DNA of 37,497 nt, taken from NCBI RefSeq assembly GCF_000311785.1, contig NZ_HE978535.1, positions 170,059 to 207,555 of the forward strand, read 5' to 3'. Below, piece after piece: positions 27,402 to 34,809 of this stretch; position 1 is the stretch's first letter; the number at the start of each line of letters is the position of its first letter. Made by a program: the position numbers and the translations under genes. The notes beneath the pieces are model-generated. The model worked only from the letters and a program-made list of their open reading frames with translations. It searched no databases and had not been told where the DNA came from. This stretch comes from Brevibacillus massiliensis. GTDB taxonomy: Bacteria > Bacillota > Bacilli > Brevibacillales > Brevibacillaceae.

Positions 27402-28154
27402 CTATTCGACTGTACGGCTGTTTATATTGTAGGTGACGTGCAGGGTCTGCCCCGCGAGAGAGTACCTGGGAGGCGTAGAGAAAAAGAGGCTCGGTTGAAA
27501 TACGATGTCCGCGATATCCTGGTGACTGTACGTCCCGTCCTCCTGTTGAATAAGCAATTGACTGTTTTCCTCGTCATAGCCAATCTCCGGAACCAAGCGT
27601 TGTAAAAGCGCTCCGACATCGTTTGCTGTGGACAGCCCCTGCTCAGCCCACTCCACTTCGGCCACCAGTTTGGGAGCCAGTTCTTCCCACTTCGCCATGA
27701 AGACCGCTTGCAGATAAGAAGCAGTTAACAGGGTAAATCTGCTTTTAATCACGGCCGGATCGTCCCGCAGCCCTTTTTCAATCGGGAAGATGATGTCAAC
27801 GGAGCCCTTTTTGGCGGCAAGAAGCGCATCTTTCACCCCTTCGACAAACTCCGTCTGCGGCAGCGCGAGCAAATACTCGTAAAGGTCGTCCACTCCCTTG
27901 ACGTGATCAGTCGCATCCGGATCGAAAAAGCGCGGAGTCGATTCCATGAACAATGGAGAAAAGTAAAGAAATTCCCGGTACAAATTTTCTTGCCGAAGCC
28001 GGTCAATCGTTTGTTTTACCCAGTTGTAATGCTGGACAGGCGGTGACTGGCTGCTGAGCGTGTGCAAGCTGACTGCCATCTCGAACAAGGGAGAGACGCC
28101 GTAGCGTACAACAGGTCGCATATCCTGCATCTTGGTTAGGCCAATTGTGATCAT
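27402..28154 (-). CDS. DUF5937-like protein without a DNA-binding domain
   Basis: The 250-residue protein resembles the N-terminal DUF5937 region found in some ArsR-family regulators: YGVSPLFEMAVSLHTLSS near the start, and PSLFFSTPP near the end, where the family has a PSxF motif. In those proteins a winged helix of about 80 residues follows; here the protein stops about 20 residues after this motif. Either it is a stand-alone ligand-binding version or the HTH was lost. The ATG at 28154 follows GAGGAGG; the frame stays open further upstream but without a ribosome site or similarity. The assignment is tentative. Confidence 0.55.
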   Translation of the reverse strand: MITIGLTKMQDMRPVVRYGVSPLFEMAVSLHTLSSQSPPVQHYNWVKQTIDRLRQENLYREFLYFSPLFMESTPRFFDPDATDHVKGVDDLYEYLLALPQTEFVEGVKDALLAAKKGSVDIIFPIEKGLRDDPAVIKSRFTLLTASYLQAVFMAKWEELAPKLVAEVEWAEQGLSTANDVGALLQRLVPEIGYDEENSQLLIQQEDGTYSHQDIADIVFQPSLFFSTPPRYSLAGQTLHVTYNINSRTVE

Positions 28155-28353
28155 CGTTTTTTCCTCCTCGCGCTTTTCTCCTTTTCTATCATACGCAGGA
28201 ATGTGGGACAATTCAACGATGACCTTTCGTGAATGCTTCAGAACGCGTTGCCGGATCACCTTCGCACCAGACCGCAAGTGGGGCAGTCGTGCAACCATTC
28301 CCTCGCCTAAGCAGGTGGGAGACCTCTGGCTGAGCAGGCCGCATCGCAAACGA

Positions 28354-28377
28354 CAAAAGGCCGGGTTGCCCCTAGCC
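28354..28377 (-). terminator. Intrinsic terminator overlapping the sspP stop
   Basis: On the minus strand GGCTAGGG, GCAA loop, CCCGGCC, then TTTT (plus 28354-28377). The sspP stop codon lies inside the stem. Confidence 0.65.
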
Positions 28378-28512
28378 TTCTCGTGTCATCACTTGCCGCG
28401 AATGGTTGGCCTGCTTTACTTTTTTCGAGCCGGACAGCGGTTCGCCGGTCTGTTCCGGTTGGTACCGGTTGTTGTACGTCTGGTGCGGATTTTCTGTTGG
28501 CTCTTTGCGCAT
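28372..28512 (-). CDS. sspP: Small acid-soluble spore protein P
   Basis: SspP is a minor spore protein made in the forespore of Bacilli. The 46-residue product matches it over the diagnostic block EPLSGSKKVKQANHSRQ, preceded by a Gln/Asn/Tyr-rich start. I set the start at the ATG at 28512, ten bases after AAAAGGAG, although the frame is open further upstream. The promoter on the minus strand has CATACTA, a perfect sigma-G -10 element. In B. subtilis sspP follows sspO next to the aconitase gene; here it is alone, upstream of the DUF5937-like gene and divergent from the ABC-F gene. It shows that the organism is a spore former. Confidence 0.88.
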   Translation of the reverse strand: MRKEPTENPHQTYNNRYQPEQTGEPLSGSKKVKQANHSRQVMTREG

Positions 28513-28531
28513 GGGATCAGCTCCTTTTCGG

Positions 28532-28562
28532 TAGTATGTGAAACTGTGTCCCAAGTCAATGC
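28532..28562 (-). promoter_or_regulatory. Sigma-G-type promoter of sspP
   Basis: On the minus strand, CATACTA (plus 28532-28538) as -10 and GCATTG (plus 28557-28562) in the -35 position, about 18 bases apart. This fits forespore expression. Confidence 0.65.
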
Positions 28563-28624
28563 GGCCAAAAAAGTGGGCCATCTGGAAGAAATTCCGGCTG
28601 CCTGAAAGAGATGGCATTTTCCTG

Positions 28625-28654
28625 TTGTTTATCCGCTTTCCCATCGATTAAAAT
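28625..28654 (+). promoter_or_regulatory. Promoter of the ABC-F gene
   Basis: TTGTTT (28625-28630), an 18-base spacer, then TAAAAT (28649-28654), 32 bases before the start codon. Confidence 0.6.
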
Positions 28655-28686
28655 GATTAGATATGCAGTAATTTTAGGAGGAACAC

Positions 28687-30258
28687 ATGAGCGTTTTGAT
28701 CGTAGAAAATGTATCGCACGGATTTGGCGATCGGACCCTGTTTAAAGAGGTGTCCTTTCGGCTGCAGCCAGGAGAGCATGTGGGACTTGTCGGCGCGAAC
28801 GGAACGGGCAAGTCGACGCTGATGGGCCTGCTCACCCGCCAATTGATTCCGGACGAAGGCAAGATTGAGTGGATGCCGAAGGTGGAATACGGCTACCTGG
28901 ATCAGCACACCAAATTGGCGGCGGGAAAGACGATTCGCGACGTCTTGAAGGAAGCATTTCTTCCTCAGCTCGAGCTGGAGGAGGAAATTATGAAAATCGC
29001 CGAGCAAATGGCCGAGGCAAGTCCGGAGGAACTGGAACAGCTGCTTGAGCGGATGGGCGAGATTCAGGAGCGGCTGGAGACGAGCGGCTTTTACCTGATC
29101 GATGCCAAGGTGGATGAAATCGGCAACGCCCTGGGGCTGGATGCGATCGGAATGGACCGGGACGTAACGGCTTTGTCCGGCGGCCAGCGGACCAAGGTGC
29201 TGTTAGCCAAGCTGCTGCTCTCCCAACCGACTGTTCTGCTGCTTGACGAGCCGACCAACTATCTGGACGATGAACACATCGGCTGGCTGAAAAATTATTT
29301 AAAGAATTATCCATACGCGTTTATCCTGATTTCCCACGATACTTCCTTTATGAACGAAGTTGTAGGCGTGATCTATCACCTCGAATTTACAAAGCTGACG
29401 CGGTACACCGGCAATTACGAGTCGTTCCTCGCCCAGTCGGAGATGAAACGCAGCCAGCATTTCGACGCGTATGAAAAGCAGCAGGAACAGATCTCCAAAA
29501 TGGAGGACTTCATCGCCCGCAACAAAGCAAGGGCCTCGACCAGCGGCCGCGCCAAGAGCCGGCAAAAGCAGCTGGATCGGATGGAGCGGATCGACAAGCC
29601 GGAGACGGCGGCAAAACCTACCTTCATCTTTAAAGAGGCACGTGCCAGCGGACGATACGTGTTTGAAGCGGAAGACCTGGAGATCGGATATTCTCATCCG
29701 CTGATGCCAAAATTGACGATGAGTCTGGAACGGGGGGAAAAGGTGGCGGTCGTCGGGATGAACGGAGTGGGGAAATCCACGCTGTTGAAGACTGTCCTCG
29801 GGATCATCCCGCCGCTTGGCGGAAAACTGGAGCGCGGCGATTTCCTGTTCCCGGCTTATTTCGAGCAGGAGGTAAAGCCGAAAGCTGTCACCGCGCTTGA
29901 CGACATGTGGAATGACTTCCCCCATCTGAACAATCACGAAGTACGTGCTGCGCTTGCCCGCTGCGGGCTGACCAATGACCATATCAACCGCAGCATGGCG
30001 GCGCTGTCTGGGGGCGAACAAGCCAAGGTTCGGCTGTGCAAGCTGCTGCAGCGGGAGAGCAACTGGCTGATTTTTGACGAGCCGACCAACCACCTTGATG
30101 TCGTCGCCAAGGAGGAGCTGAAACGGGCGCTGATTGCGTTTAAAGGAACGGTGCTGCTCGTCTGTCACGAACCGGAATTTTATCAGGATTGGGTGACCCG
30201 GGTCTGGAATGTCGAAGAGTGGGCGAATCAGTCGGCGAAAAGCGCGATGCGCGTTTAA
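28687..30258 (+). CDS. ABC-F family ATPase (YkpA/YbiT-like)
   Basis: This soluble 523-residue protein has two ATP-binding domains and no membrane part; such proteins act on the ribosome. Domain 1 has Walker A GANGTGKST (about 37-45), signature LSGGQRTKV and Walker B LLLDEPTNYLD. A basic coiled linker follows (about 260-315, KQQEQISKMEDFIARNKARASTSGRAKSRQ). Domain 2 has GMNGVGKST, LSGGEQAKV and LIFDEPTNHLD. The length and linker fit the YkpA/YbiT housekeeping group rather than antibiotic-resistance types, but this is inference. The ATG follows AGGAGG. It is the last gene of the GC-rich core part. Confidence 0.93.
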   Translation: MSVLIVENVSHGFGDRTLFKEVSFRLQPGEHVGLVGANGTGKSTLMGLLTRQLIPDEGKIEWMPKVEYGYLDQHTKLAAGKTIRDVLKEAFLPQLELEEEIMKIAEQMAEASPEELEQLLERMGEIQERLETSGFYLIDAKVDEIGNALGLDAIGMDRDVTALSGGQRTKVLLAKLLLSQPTVLLLDEPTNYLDDEHIGWLKNYLKNYPYAFILISHDTSFMNEVVGVIYHLEFTKLTRYTGNYESFLAQSEMKRSQHFDAYEKQQEQISKMEDFIARNKARASTSGRAKSRQKQLDRMERIDKPETAAKPTFIFKEARASGRYVFEAEDLEIGYSHPLMPKLTMSLERGEKVAVVGMNGVGKSTLLKTVLGIIPPLGGKLERGDFLFPAYFEQEVKPKAVTALDDMWNDFPHLNNHEVRAALARCGLTNDHINRSMAALSGGEQAKVRLCKLLQRESNWLIFDEPTNHLDVVAKEELKRALIAFKGTVLLVCHEPEFYQDWVTRVWNVEEWANQSAKSAMRV

Positions 30259-30270
30259 TTTGCGGTGAAC

Positions 30271-30290
30271 GGGGCTGTCCCAGAAGTAGG
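30271..30290. repeat. Possible IS terminal repeat remnant
   Basis: GGGGCTGTCCCAGAAGTAGG resembles the outer ends of several insertion sequences, and a decayed transposase C-terminus points at it. No matching second end is present in the window. Confidence 0.45.
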
Positions 30291-30353
30291 TTTTCTACTG
30301 AAGGGTCAGCTTCTTTTTCATGAAATTACAACGGTGAAAACAACAAATAACAC

Positions 30354-30600
30354 CTAATTCCTTTCCTGTCGACCCCTAGATGTTCGTTTTGACTGGTAAT
30401 CCATTCTTCCTAGCCATTTCTCAAACGTTTGCCAGAGAATTACTTTCAGCCATCTGCTGATCTGCAACAGTGTGCTGACTCTTCCTTTCCAGTTTGATAA
30501 GGAGTAACAAGCAGTAGGCAATCAATTGTCTTGTCCATGGGCTTTCCTTTGCGTTGGATTTGGACAGGAACTACCTGACCTTTCCAGTGGAAAGGATTTT
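30354..30600 (-). pseudogene. Decayed transposase, C-terminal part
   Basis: Reading the minus strand from 30600 down, three frames together spell the end of an IS4-like DDE transposase. One frame gives LIAYCLLLLIKLERKSQ, another gives FEKWLGRMDYQSKRTSRG and ends at a TAG at 30354-30356. No single frame is open, so at least two frameshifts have accumulated and the gene is dead. It lies about 60 bases inside a possible terminal repeat at 30271. The N-terminal part is missing. The IS family is a guess from the C-terminal pattern. It marks the boundary between the GC-rich core and the AT-rich segment. Confidence 0.6.
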
Positions 30601-30741
30601 TTTCTGGTATGAACGGACAAATACCGAAGATTATTCGTATTTTGAATCATCAGGAAAGATTAATGCAACGCTAGTGCCCGCCCACGCAAAAAATCTAAAT
30701 TTCACTGGTAACGTGGAAGGAGACAGGGAGTGAAATAAAGA

Positions 30742-30771
30742 ACCTCCTATTGGTTAGCAACCAGAGGAGGT
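30742..30771 (+). promoter_or_regulatory. Hairpin masking a Shine-Dalgarno site
   Basis: ACCTCCT (30742-30748) pairs with AGGAGGT (30765-30771). The inner TTGGTT/AACCA arms extend the stem to an AGC loop. The right arm is the ribosome site of the small ORF starting at 30781, so folding would block its translation. Confidence 0.65.
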
Positions 30772-30780
30772 GAGGCCACT

Positions 30781-30948
30781 GTGAACAGACAGTGGGCAAG
30801 AGAATTGGTCTCTTACTCCTCCAAGATATACCAGCTAAAGTCAATGGTCAAGCAGGCAAAAGACGGAAGACGATCACCAGACATCAGCCCCTCGACGATT
30901 TACGTCGTCATGCTGGTGGAAGAAATCAAATATGTATTGAATTTTTAA
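30781..30948 (+). CDS. Small ORF (55 residues), possibly the N-terminus of a transposase
   Basis: GTG at 30781 is preceded by GAGGAGGTGAGG, a very strong ribosome site, held in a hairpin. The product has a helical start (WARELVSYSSKIYQLKS) followed by QAKDGRRSPDISPSTIY and VMLVEEIKYVLNF. The pattern of a helix, then DGRxxPxI, then a hydrophobic run resembles the first 50 residues of some DDE transposases, where the protein would go on. Here the frame ends with TAA after a switch to AT-rich sequence. It could be a truncated transposase kept by chance or an independent small gene; I favour the former. SD masking is known at the 5' ends of transposase genes. Confidence 0.4.
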   Translation: MNRQWARELVSYSSKIYQLKSMVKQAKDGRRSPDISPSTIYVVMLVEEIKYVLNF

Positions 30949-30997
30949 AATATAGGTAATATAACCAATGTTGGTAATGTAATTTAAACTTAAATGT

Positions 30998-31023
30998 GAA
31001 ATAATATTTCAATAATTGAAATG
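30998..31023. promoter_or_regulatory. Palindromic operator copy 1 upstream of iclR-type gene
   Basis: It contains ATTTCAATAATTGAAAT (31006-31022), a perfect 17-base palindrome. The whole 26-base element recurs at 31066-31091 with four differences. Confidence 0.6.
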
Positions 31024-31065
31024 CTTATAACCAAAGGTGTAAGTATTTTTAATTCAAACAAATAT

Positions 31066-31095
31066 GAAATACCATTTCAATTATTGGAATGGTAT
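31066..31095. promoter_or_regulatory. Palindromic operator copy 2 upstream of iclR-type gene
   Basis: 31069-31095 is a 27-base palindrome with one mismatched pair, arms ATACCATT and AATGGTAT. It is 68 bases downstream of copy 1 and about 60 bases before the IclR start, a probable autoregulatory site. Confidence 0.6.
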
Positions 31096-31112
31096 GGGAG
31101 TGGATTTAAGAT

Positions 31113-31160
31113 ATGAGGGGGATGATCATTTTACAAGAAGGCGGGGTAACAAATAGATGA
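31113..31160 (+). CDS. Possible 15-residue leader ORF overlapping the IclR start
   Basis: ATG at 31113 opens a frame encoding MRGMIILQEGGVTNR and stopping with TGA at 31158-31160, which overlaps the IclR ATG as ATGA. A GGAGTGG site lies nine bases before it. The main gene has a poor ribosome site of its own, so translational coupling is possible. It is not supported by any similarity. Confidence 0.3.
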   Translation: MRGMIILQEGGVTNR

Positions 31161-31924
31161 ATGCAAGTGTGATAAAAGCGCTTAAACTATTAGACCTGTT
31201 TACCAGTGATGAAAAGGAGCTGACTTTGGCCGAAATTGCGCGTAAAAGTGATCTTGCCAAGCCAACTGCGTACCGCTTACTTACTTCCCTTGAAGTATGC
31301 GGCTTTCTGATCAAAACAAAAATGTCTGATCAAGACATACGTTATAAGCTTGGCCTTAAGCTGCTTGAACTTGGAAATCTCGTAATGGAAGGATTGGAAT
31401 TGAGAAAAATCGCTCTGCCTCACATGAAGAACTTATGTTCAGAAATTGACGAAGTCGTTCACTTGGTCATTCAGGAGGGAAATGAGGCAGTTTATATTGA
31501 GAAGGTAGAAAGTAAACAGAATTTACGGTTGTATACACGAATAGGAAAACGCTCCCCCTTGTATGTTGGCTCTGGCCCTAAATTACTATTTGCCTATCTA
31601 CCTATAAAAGAGAGAAAACAACTTTTTGAAAGCCTTACTTTGGAATCGCTGACTCCGAATACGATCACCGACAAAGAAAAACTGTGGGAAGAGCTGAATA
31701 AAATCAACGAGCAAGGGTTTGCGGTAAGTCATGGAGAGCAGGATGCCAACACCTTTGGGATCTCATTTCCCATCCATGATTACACAGAGAAGGTAATTGC
31801 CGCTTTAGGCGTGAGTGGGTTAGCGGCTCGATTTACAGATGAAAATGAAGCATTCATTACGGAGAAAGTTCGGGAGGCGGCTCAACTTATTTCCAAAGAT
31901 TTAGGTTTTCGAGTTCGTGCATGA
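31157..31924 (+). CDS. IclR-family transcriptional regulator
   Basis: The 255-residue regulator has a winged helix at about 1-62 (LTLAEIARKSDLAKPTAYRLLTSLEVCGFL) and an IclR effector domain at about 75-250 (EVVHLVIQEGNEAVYIEKVES, GSGPKLLFAYL, then VSHGEQDANTFGISFPI). Members usually control uptake and catabolism of carboxylates or aromatics. It lies directly before the remnant of an aminotransferase and an intact symporter gene, its likely targets. Two long palindromes upstream are candidate binding sites. Base composition is AT-rich, unlike the genes to the left. Confidence 0.9.
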   Translation: MNASVIKALKLLDLFTSDEKELTLAEIARKSDLAKPTAYRLLTSLEVCGFLIKTKMSDQDIRYKLGLKLLELGNLVMEGLELRKIALPHMKNLCSEIDEVVHLVIQEGNEAVYIEKVESKQNLRLYTRIGKRSPLYVGSGPKLLFAYLPIKERKQLFESLTLESLTPNTITDKEKLWEELNKINEQGFAVSHGEQDANTFGISFPIHDYTEKVIAALGVSGLAARFTDENEAFITEKVREAAQLISKDLGFRVRA

Positions 31925-31966
31925 TCAGGAATCAAAAGAGCCGTTCCCGGAATTTGCGGCGAACGG

Positions 31967-32104
31967 ATTCGAACCGGTTATGAGCGCGGCGTCATCACCA
32001 TAGGAGCAGGCACACAAGGTAACAGCATTCGCTTAGTGCCTCCACTGGTCACTTCCGATGAGCAATTAATGGAAGCGCTTTCTATTTTGAAACAAACGAT
32101 TTAA
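31967..32104 (+). pseudogene. Class III aminotransferase, C-terminal remnant
   Basis: One frame running from just after the IclR stop to a TAA at 32102-32104 ends with GYERGVITIGAGTQGNSIRL, then PPLVTSDEQLMEALSILK. This is the C-terminus of class III aminotransferases such as 4-aminobutyrate aminotransferase, where an (E)RGVxxIxAGxxxNxIRxxPPL pattern is usual. The PLP-binding body of about 380 residues is missing, and the residues right after the IclR stop (SGIKRAVPG) show no clear match. It points to a deletion joining IclR to the end of a former gabT-like gene in the same cluster. Confidence 0.7.
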
Positions 32105-32139
32105 TGGTTAAAAGAAACGAACAAAAGGTGATGAAAAAC

Positions 32140-33396
32140 ATGAAAAAAGGACTTGTCTGGCAAATAATCGCTGGGATGATTTTGGGGATCATTTTTGGGT
32201 ATCTAGCTAATGAATACGGTAAAGCCTTGAAGCCCATTGGGGACATCTTCATTAATATGATAAAAATTGTGATCGTGCCCCTTGTTTTCTCTACCATTGT
32301 TTCTAGTATAGCGGGAATGGGGAATTTGAAACGTGTAGGGAGGCTAGGACTTAAAACCCTTGTTTACTTTGAAATCATTACCACGATCGCCATCATTGTT
32401 GGCATCCTGGCGACCAATATTACAAAACCAGGGATCGGCGTAGACATCCAGCATCTACAAGCTTCTGATATCAAGAGTTATGTCGAAACGGCCGAAAATA
32501 CCAAACCTTTGGACGTATTGGTAGGAATCTTTTCTCCGAATCTATTTGCTTCCTTGTCTCAAGGGAAAATCTTACCCGTTATTTTCTTCGCTGTGATGTT
32601 TGGGATCTCATTAGCATCCATCGGTGAGAAAGGAAAATCGGTATTAGCATTCTTCCAAGCGGTTTCTGAAACCATGTTTAGTTTTGTTCGCATGGTGATG
32701 GGATTTGCCCCGTTTGGTGTTTTCGCACTGATGGCCACCACCGTTGCAACGTATGGATTTAAGTCCTTGATCCCGTTAGGCAAACTGATCATTGTGAACC
32801 ATTTAACCATTGTCTTCTTTATACTTGTCGTATTTGGAATCGTCGCGTTGTTGGCTAAAGTTAACCTGTTTGTGCTCATCCGCAATCTAAAGGAAGAGCT
32901 TATTATAGGCTATGTGACGGATAGCACGGAAACCGTTATGCCACAAATTATGAACAAAATGGAGAAGTTTGGTTGTGATCGATCGATTGTTTCTTTTGTT
33001 ATTCCTACGGGTTATACCTTTAACCTGGATGGTTCGGCATTATATCAAGGGATGGTGGTTCCTTTTATTGCCCAGTTGTATGGGATCGACCTAAGCTTTG
33101 GCGAGCAGTTAACGATATTGGCCATCCTTATGCTGACATCCAAGGGAATTGCTGCTGTCCCTGGGGCGTCCTTCGCGGTCTTATCAGCAACTTTGCTGGC
33201 GGTTGGCCTTCCGGTGGAAGGATTGGGTCTGGTTCTCGCAGTGGACCGCCTGATGGATATGGCTCGAGGAATTGTCAACATCATTGGCTATGCACTTGCT
33301 GCCATTGTGGTGTCCAAATGGGAGAAGCTTTTCGACCCTAGCAAGGCTGTCTTGTTTAAGAAGAGTGCAACAAACGAAATCGAAGTTGCAGGGTAA
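32140..33396 (+). CDS. Dicarboxylate/amino acid:cation symporter (DAACS, GltP/DctA-like)
   Basis: This 418-residue secondary transporter belongs to the family that takes up glutamate, aspartate or C4-dicarboxylates with protons or sodium. About eight TM helices and two re-entrant loops are visible. Hallmarks are IVPLVFSTIVSSIAG (about 46-60), the serine-rich hairpin TDSTETVMPQIM, the substrate-site FNLDGSALY, the second hairpin TSKGIAAVPGASF and the C-terminal VDRLMDMARGIVNIIG. I start it at the ATG at 32140 (MKKGLVWQ), about ten bases after AAAGGTG, as in relatives; ATGs at 32104 and 32131 are upstream alternatives. It follows the IclR gene and the aminotransferase remnant. The substrate cannot be decided, but the neighbours favour a dicarboxylate. 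Confidence 0.9.
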   Translation: MKKGLVWQIIAGMILGIIFGYLANEYGKALKPIGDIFINMIKIVIVPLVFSTIVSSIAGMGNLKRVGRLGLKTLVYFEIITTIAIIVGILATNITKPGIGVDIQHLQASDIKSYVETAENTKPLDVLVGIFSPNLFASLSQGKILPVIFFAVMFGISLASIGEKGKSVLAFFQAVSETMFSFVRMVMGFAPFGVFALMATTVATYGFKSLIPLGKLIIVNHLTIVFFILVVFGIVALLAKVNLFVLIRNLKEELIIGYVTDSTETVMPQIMNKMEKFGCDRSIVSFVIPTGYTFNLDGSALYQGMVVPFIAQLYGIDLSFGEQLTILAILMLTSKGIAAVPGASFAVLSATLLAVGLPVEGLGLVLAVDRLMDMARGIVNIIGYALAAIVVSKWEKLFDPSKAVLFKKSATNEIEVAG

Positions 33397-33540
33397 CACA
33401 GAGAAAACGAGGGAATTCGGAGATACCGGAGAGTGATGAGGATGAAACCTGTCAGGTGGAAAAGCGGTTGTAGAAGTGATGGTGCGAAGTTTTGGTAGCG
33501 TTTTCATATCGTTAAGATGAACGAGAAATAGACCGTTATC

Positions 33541-33861
33541 CTTTGTCCGAGGACTACCATTATCCAATCACCCGAATTGGTTCGGGATGGACTATATTTT
33601 GTGAAGGAAGGCGCATTACGCTTTTATATTGTCAATTCTTGGGGGAAACAGTTTACTGTGGGTATCTTGGGAAAAGGGAGCACGTTTGGTGAGATCGACT
33701 CTTTCTCTTTAGGGACTCATGGAGTGTATATCGAAACGATTGAAGATACTCTGCTGTGTGCCACAGCCTATCGTAACCCGCCCCTACATGTCGCCTTGGC
33801 GACCAATATCAAAGGCTGTCGACTTACTCGACAGCCTGCTGATGGTTCTACTCTCATATGA
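33541..33861 (+). pseudogene. CRP/FNR-type cyclic-nucleotide-binding domain fragment
   Basis: The frame reads IIQSPELVRDGLYFVKEGALRFYIV, then KQFTVGILGKGSTFGEIDSF. This is the beta-barrel of a CRP/FNR sensor domain, where LYFVKEG and GxxFGE are typical. There is no start with a ribosome site, and after about 70 residues the similarity ends (CATAYRNPPLH...). The dimerisation helix and HTH are missing. A TTG at 33577 could open a 94-residue product but has no SD. I take it as debris. The 150 bases between the symporter and this fragment hold nothing recognisable. Confidence 0.6.
33813..33837 (-). terminator. Hairpin at the end of the amidase/deacetylase unit
   Basis: AGGCTGTCGA (33813-33822) pairs perfectly with TCGACAGCCT (33828-33837). 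On the minus strand it is followed by TTTGATATT, so it probably ends the transcript of the two minus-strand genes. Confidence 0.55.
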
Positions 33862-33881
33862 AAAGGGCCTCTCCAATAAAT

Positions 33882-34766
33882 TTATCGCTGACCCATAGTG
33901 GCATATGGTTCATATTTGGCATACAACTCTTCACGACGCTCTCGATCAAAAAAGGTAGTAGCTGCGCCGGATTTACGGTTTTCATAGAGGGCGTCAAGAT
34001 CTACCGTCCCTGTTATAACCATGTTTTGGTTCCATTCGGCCTCGGCTACTACGCCATTCGGTGCCCACTGTGCATCACAAGGACTTAGAATGGAAGCCTT
34101 TCCGAATCCAGTAGGAACTGGATTTCCTGGATTTCCAACAGTTGGACAATGGACGAAATAAACTTGGTTTTCGATGCATCTAGCCTGAGCACAGTGACGT
34201 ACGCGCCAAAATCCATGTTCCGTAAATGTATAGGAAGGGCAGAAAATGATTTCCGCTCCCTTTAAACTTAAAATGCGGGACACTTCAGGTATTTCCGCTT
34301 CATAGCAAATCGCGACAGCAATTTTCGCAGGTCCGATTTCGTGTACCTGCAATTCATCTCCCTCCGAGATCCCAAACGAAAACTCCGCTGGAAATAGGTG
34401 TGTTTTGCTGTGCTCAACATAATTACCACTTTTATCAAAAATGTAGGAGACATTTAAATTTTTATCATGCTTTTTCACCAGATGTGAACCCGCAATAATT
34501 ACCCGTTCACGATTTTTCGCTAAGTCGCTGAAAAAAGATATAAATTGGGGTGTAAATTGATCGAGTCGGCTAATTTCCGTTAAGGTCATTTGTTCAGCAT
34601 CAGGATATGTTGTCAATAAACCCATTGTGAACAATTCGGGAAACAGAACATAATCTGCATCCTTAGGAACCTGATTCATTAAATGAAGCACTTGTTGTTT
34701 AAAATCTTCAAAGTTAGCAACGCGCTCCATCTGAAATTGACAAACTGAAATTGTTACATTCCTCAT
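33882..34766 (-). CDS. Nitrilase-superfamily amidohydrolase (carbon-nitrogen hydrolase)
   Basis: This 294-residue enzyme has the Glu-Lys-Cys triad of the superfamily: Glu44 in LFPELF, Lys121 in SKTHLFPAE and Cys154 in AICYEAEIPE. The superfamily includes omega-amidases, carbamoylases and aliphatic amidases; a nitrile substrate is unlikely from the motif context. Omega-amidases cleave half-amides of dicarboxylic acids, which would fit the cyclic-imidase-like gene upstream. I start at the ATG at 34766 behind GGGGTGA; an ATG ten codons upstream lacks a site. It lies 43 bases after that gene in one transcription unit. The function is inferred from context. Confidence 0.85.
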   Translation of the reverse strand: MRNVTISVCQFQMERVANFEDFKQQVLHLMNQVPKDADYVLFPELFTMGLLTTYPDAEQMTLTEISRLDQFTPQFISFFSDLAKNRERVIIAGSHLVKKHDKNLNVSYIFDKSGNYVEHSKTHLFPAEFSFGISEGDELQVHEIGPAKIAVAICYEAEIPEVSRILSLKGAEIIFCPSYTFTEHGFWRVRHCAQARCIENQVYFVHCPTVGNPGNPVPTGFGKASILSPCDAQWAPNGVVAEAEWNQNMVITGTVDLDALYENRKSGAATTFFDRERREELYAKYEPYATMGQR

Positions 34767-34809
34767 TTTAATCACCCCATCCAAGTAGTATATCATTCAT
34801 TCTGCCGAA

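Noticed and set aside
28155..28349. 65-residue N-terminal extension of the DUF5937-like protein
   Set aside because: The extension is Arg-rich without similarity, while the ATG at 28154 has a perfect GAGGAGG site.
28687..30258. ABC-F protein as an antibiotic-resistance determinant
   Set aside because: Length, linker and core-genome context fit the housekeeping YkpA/YbiT group; no leader-peptide attenuator is visible upstream.
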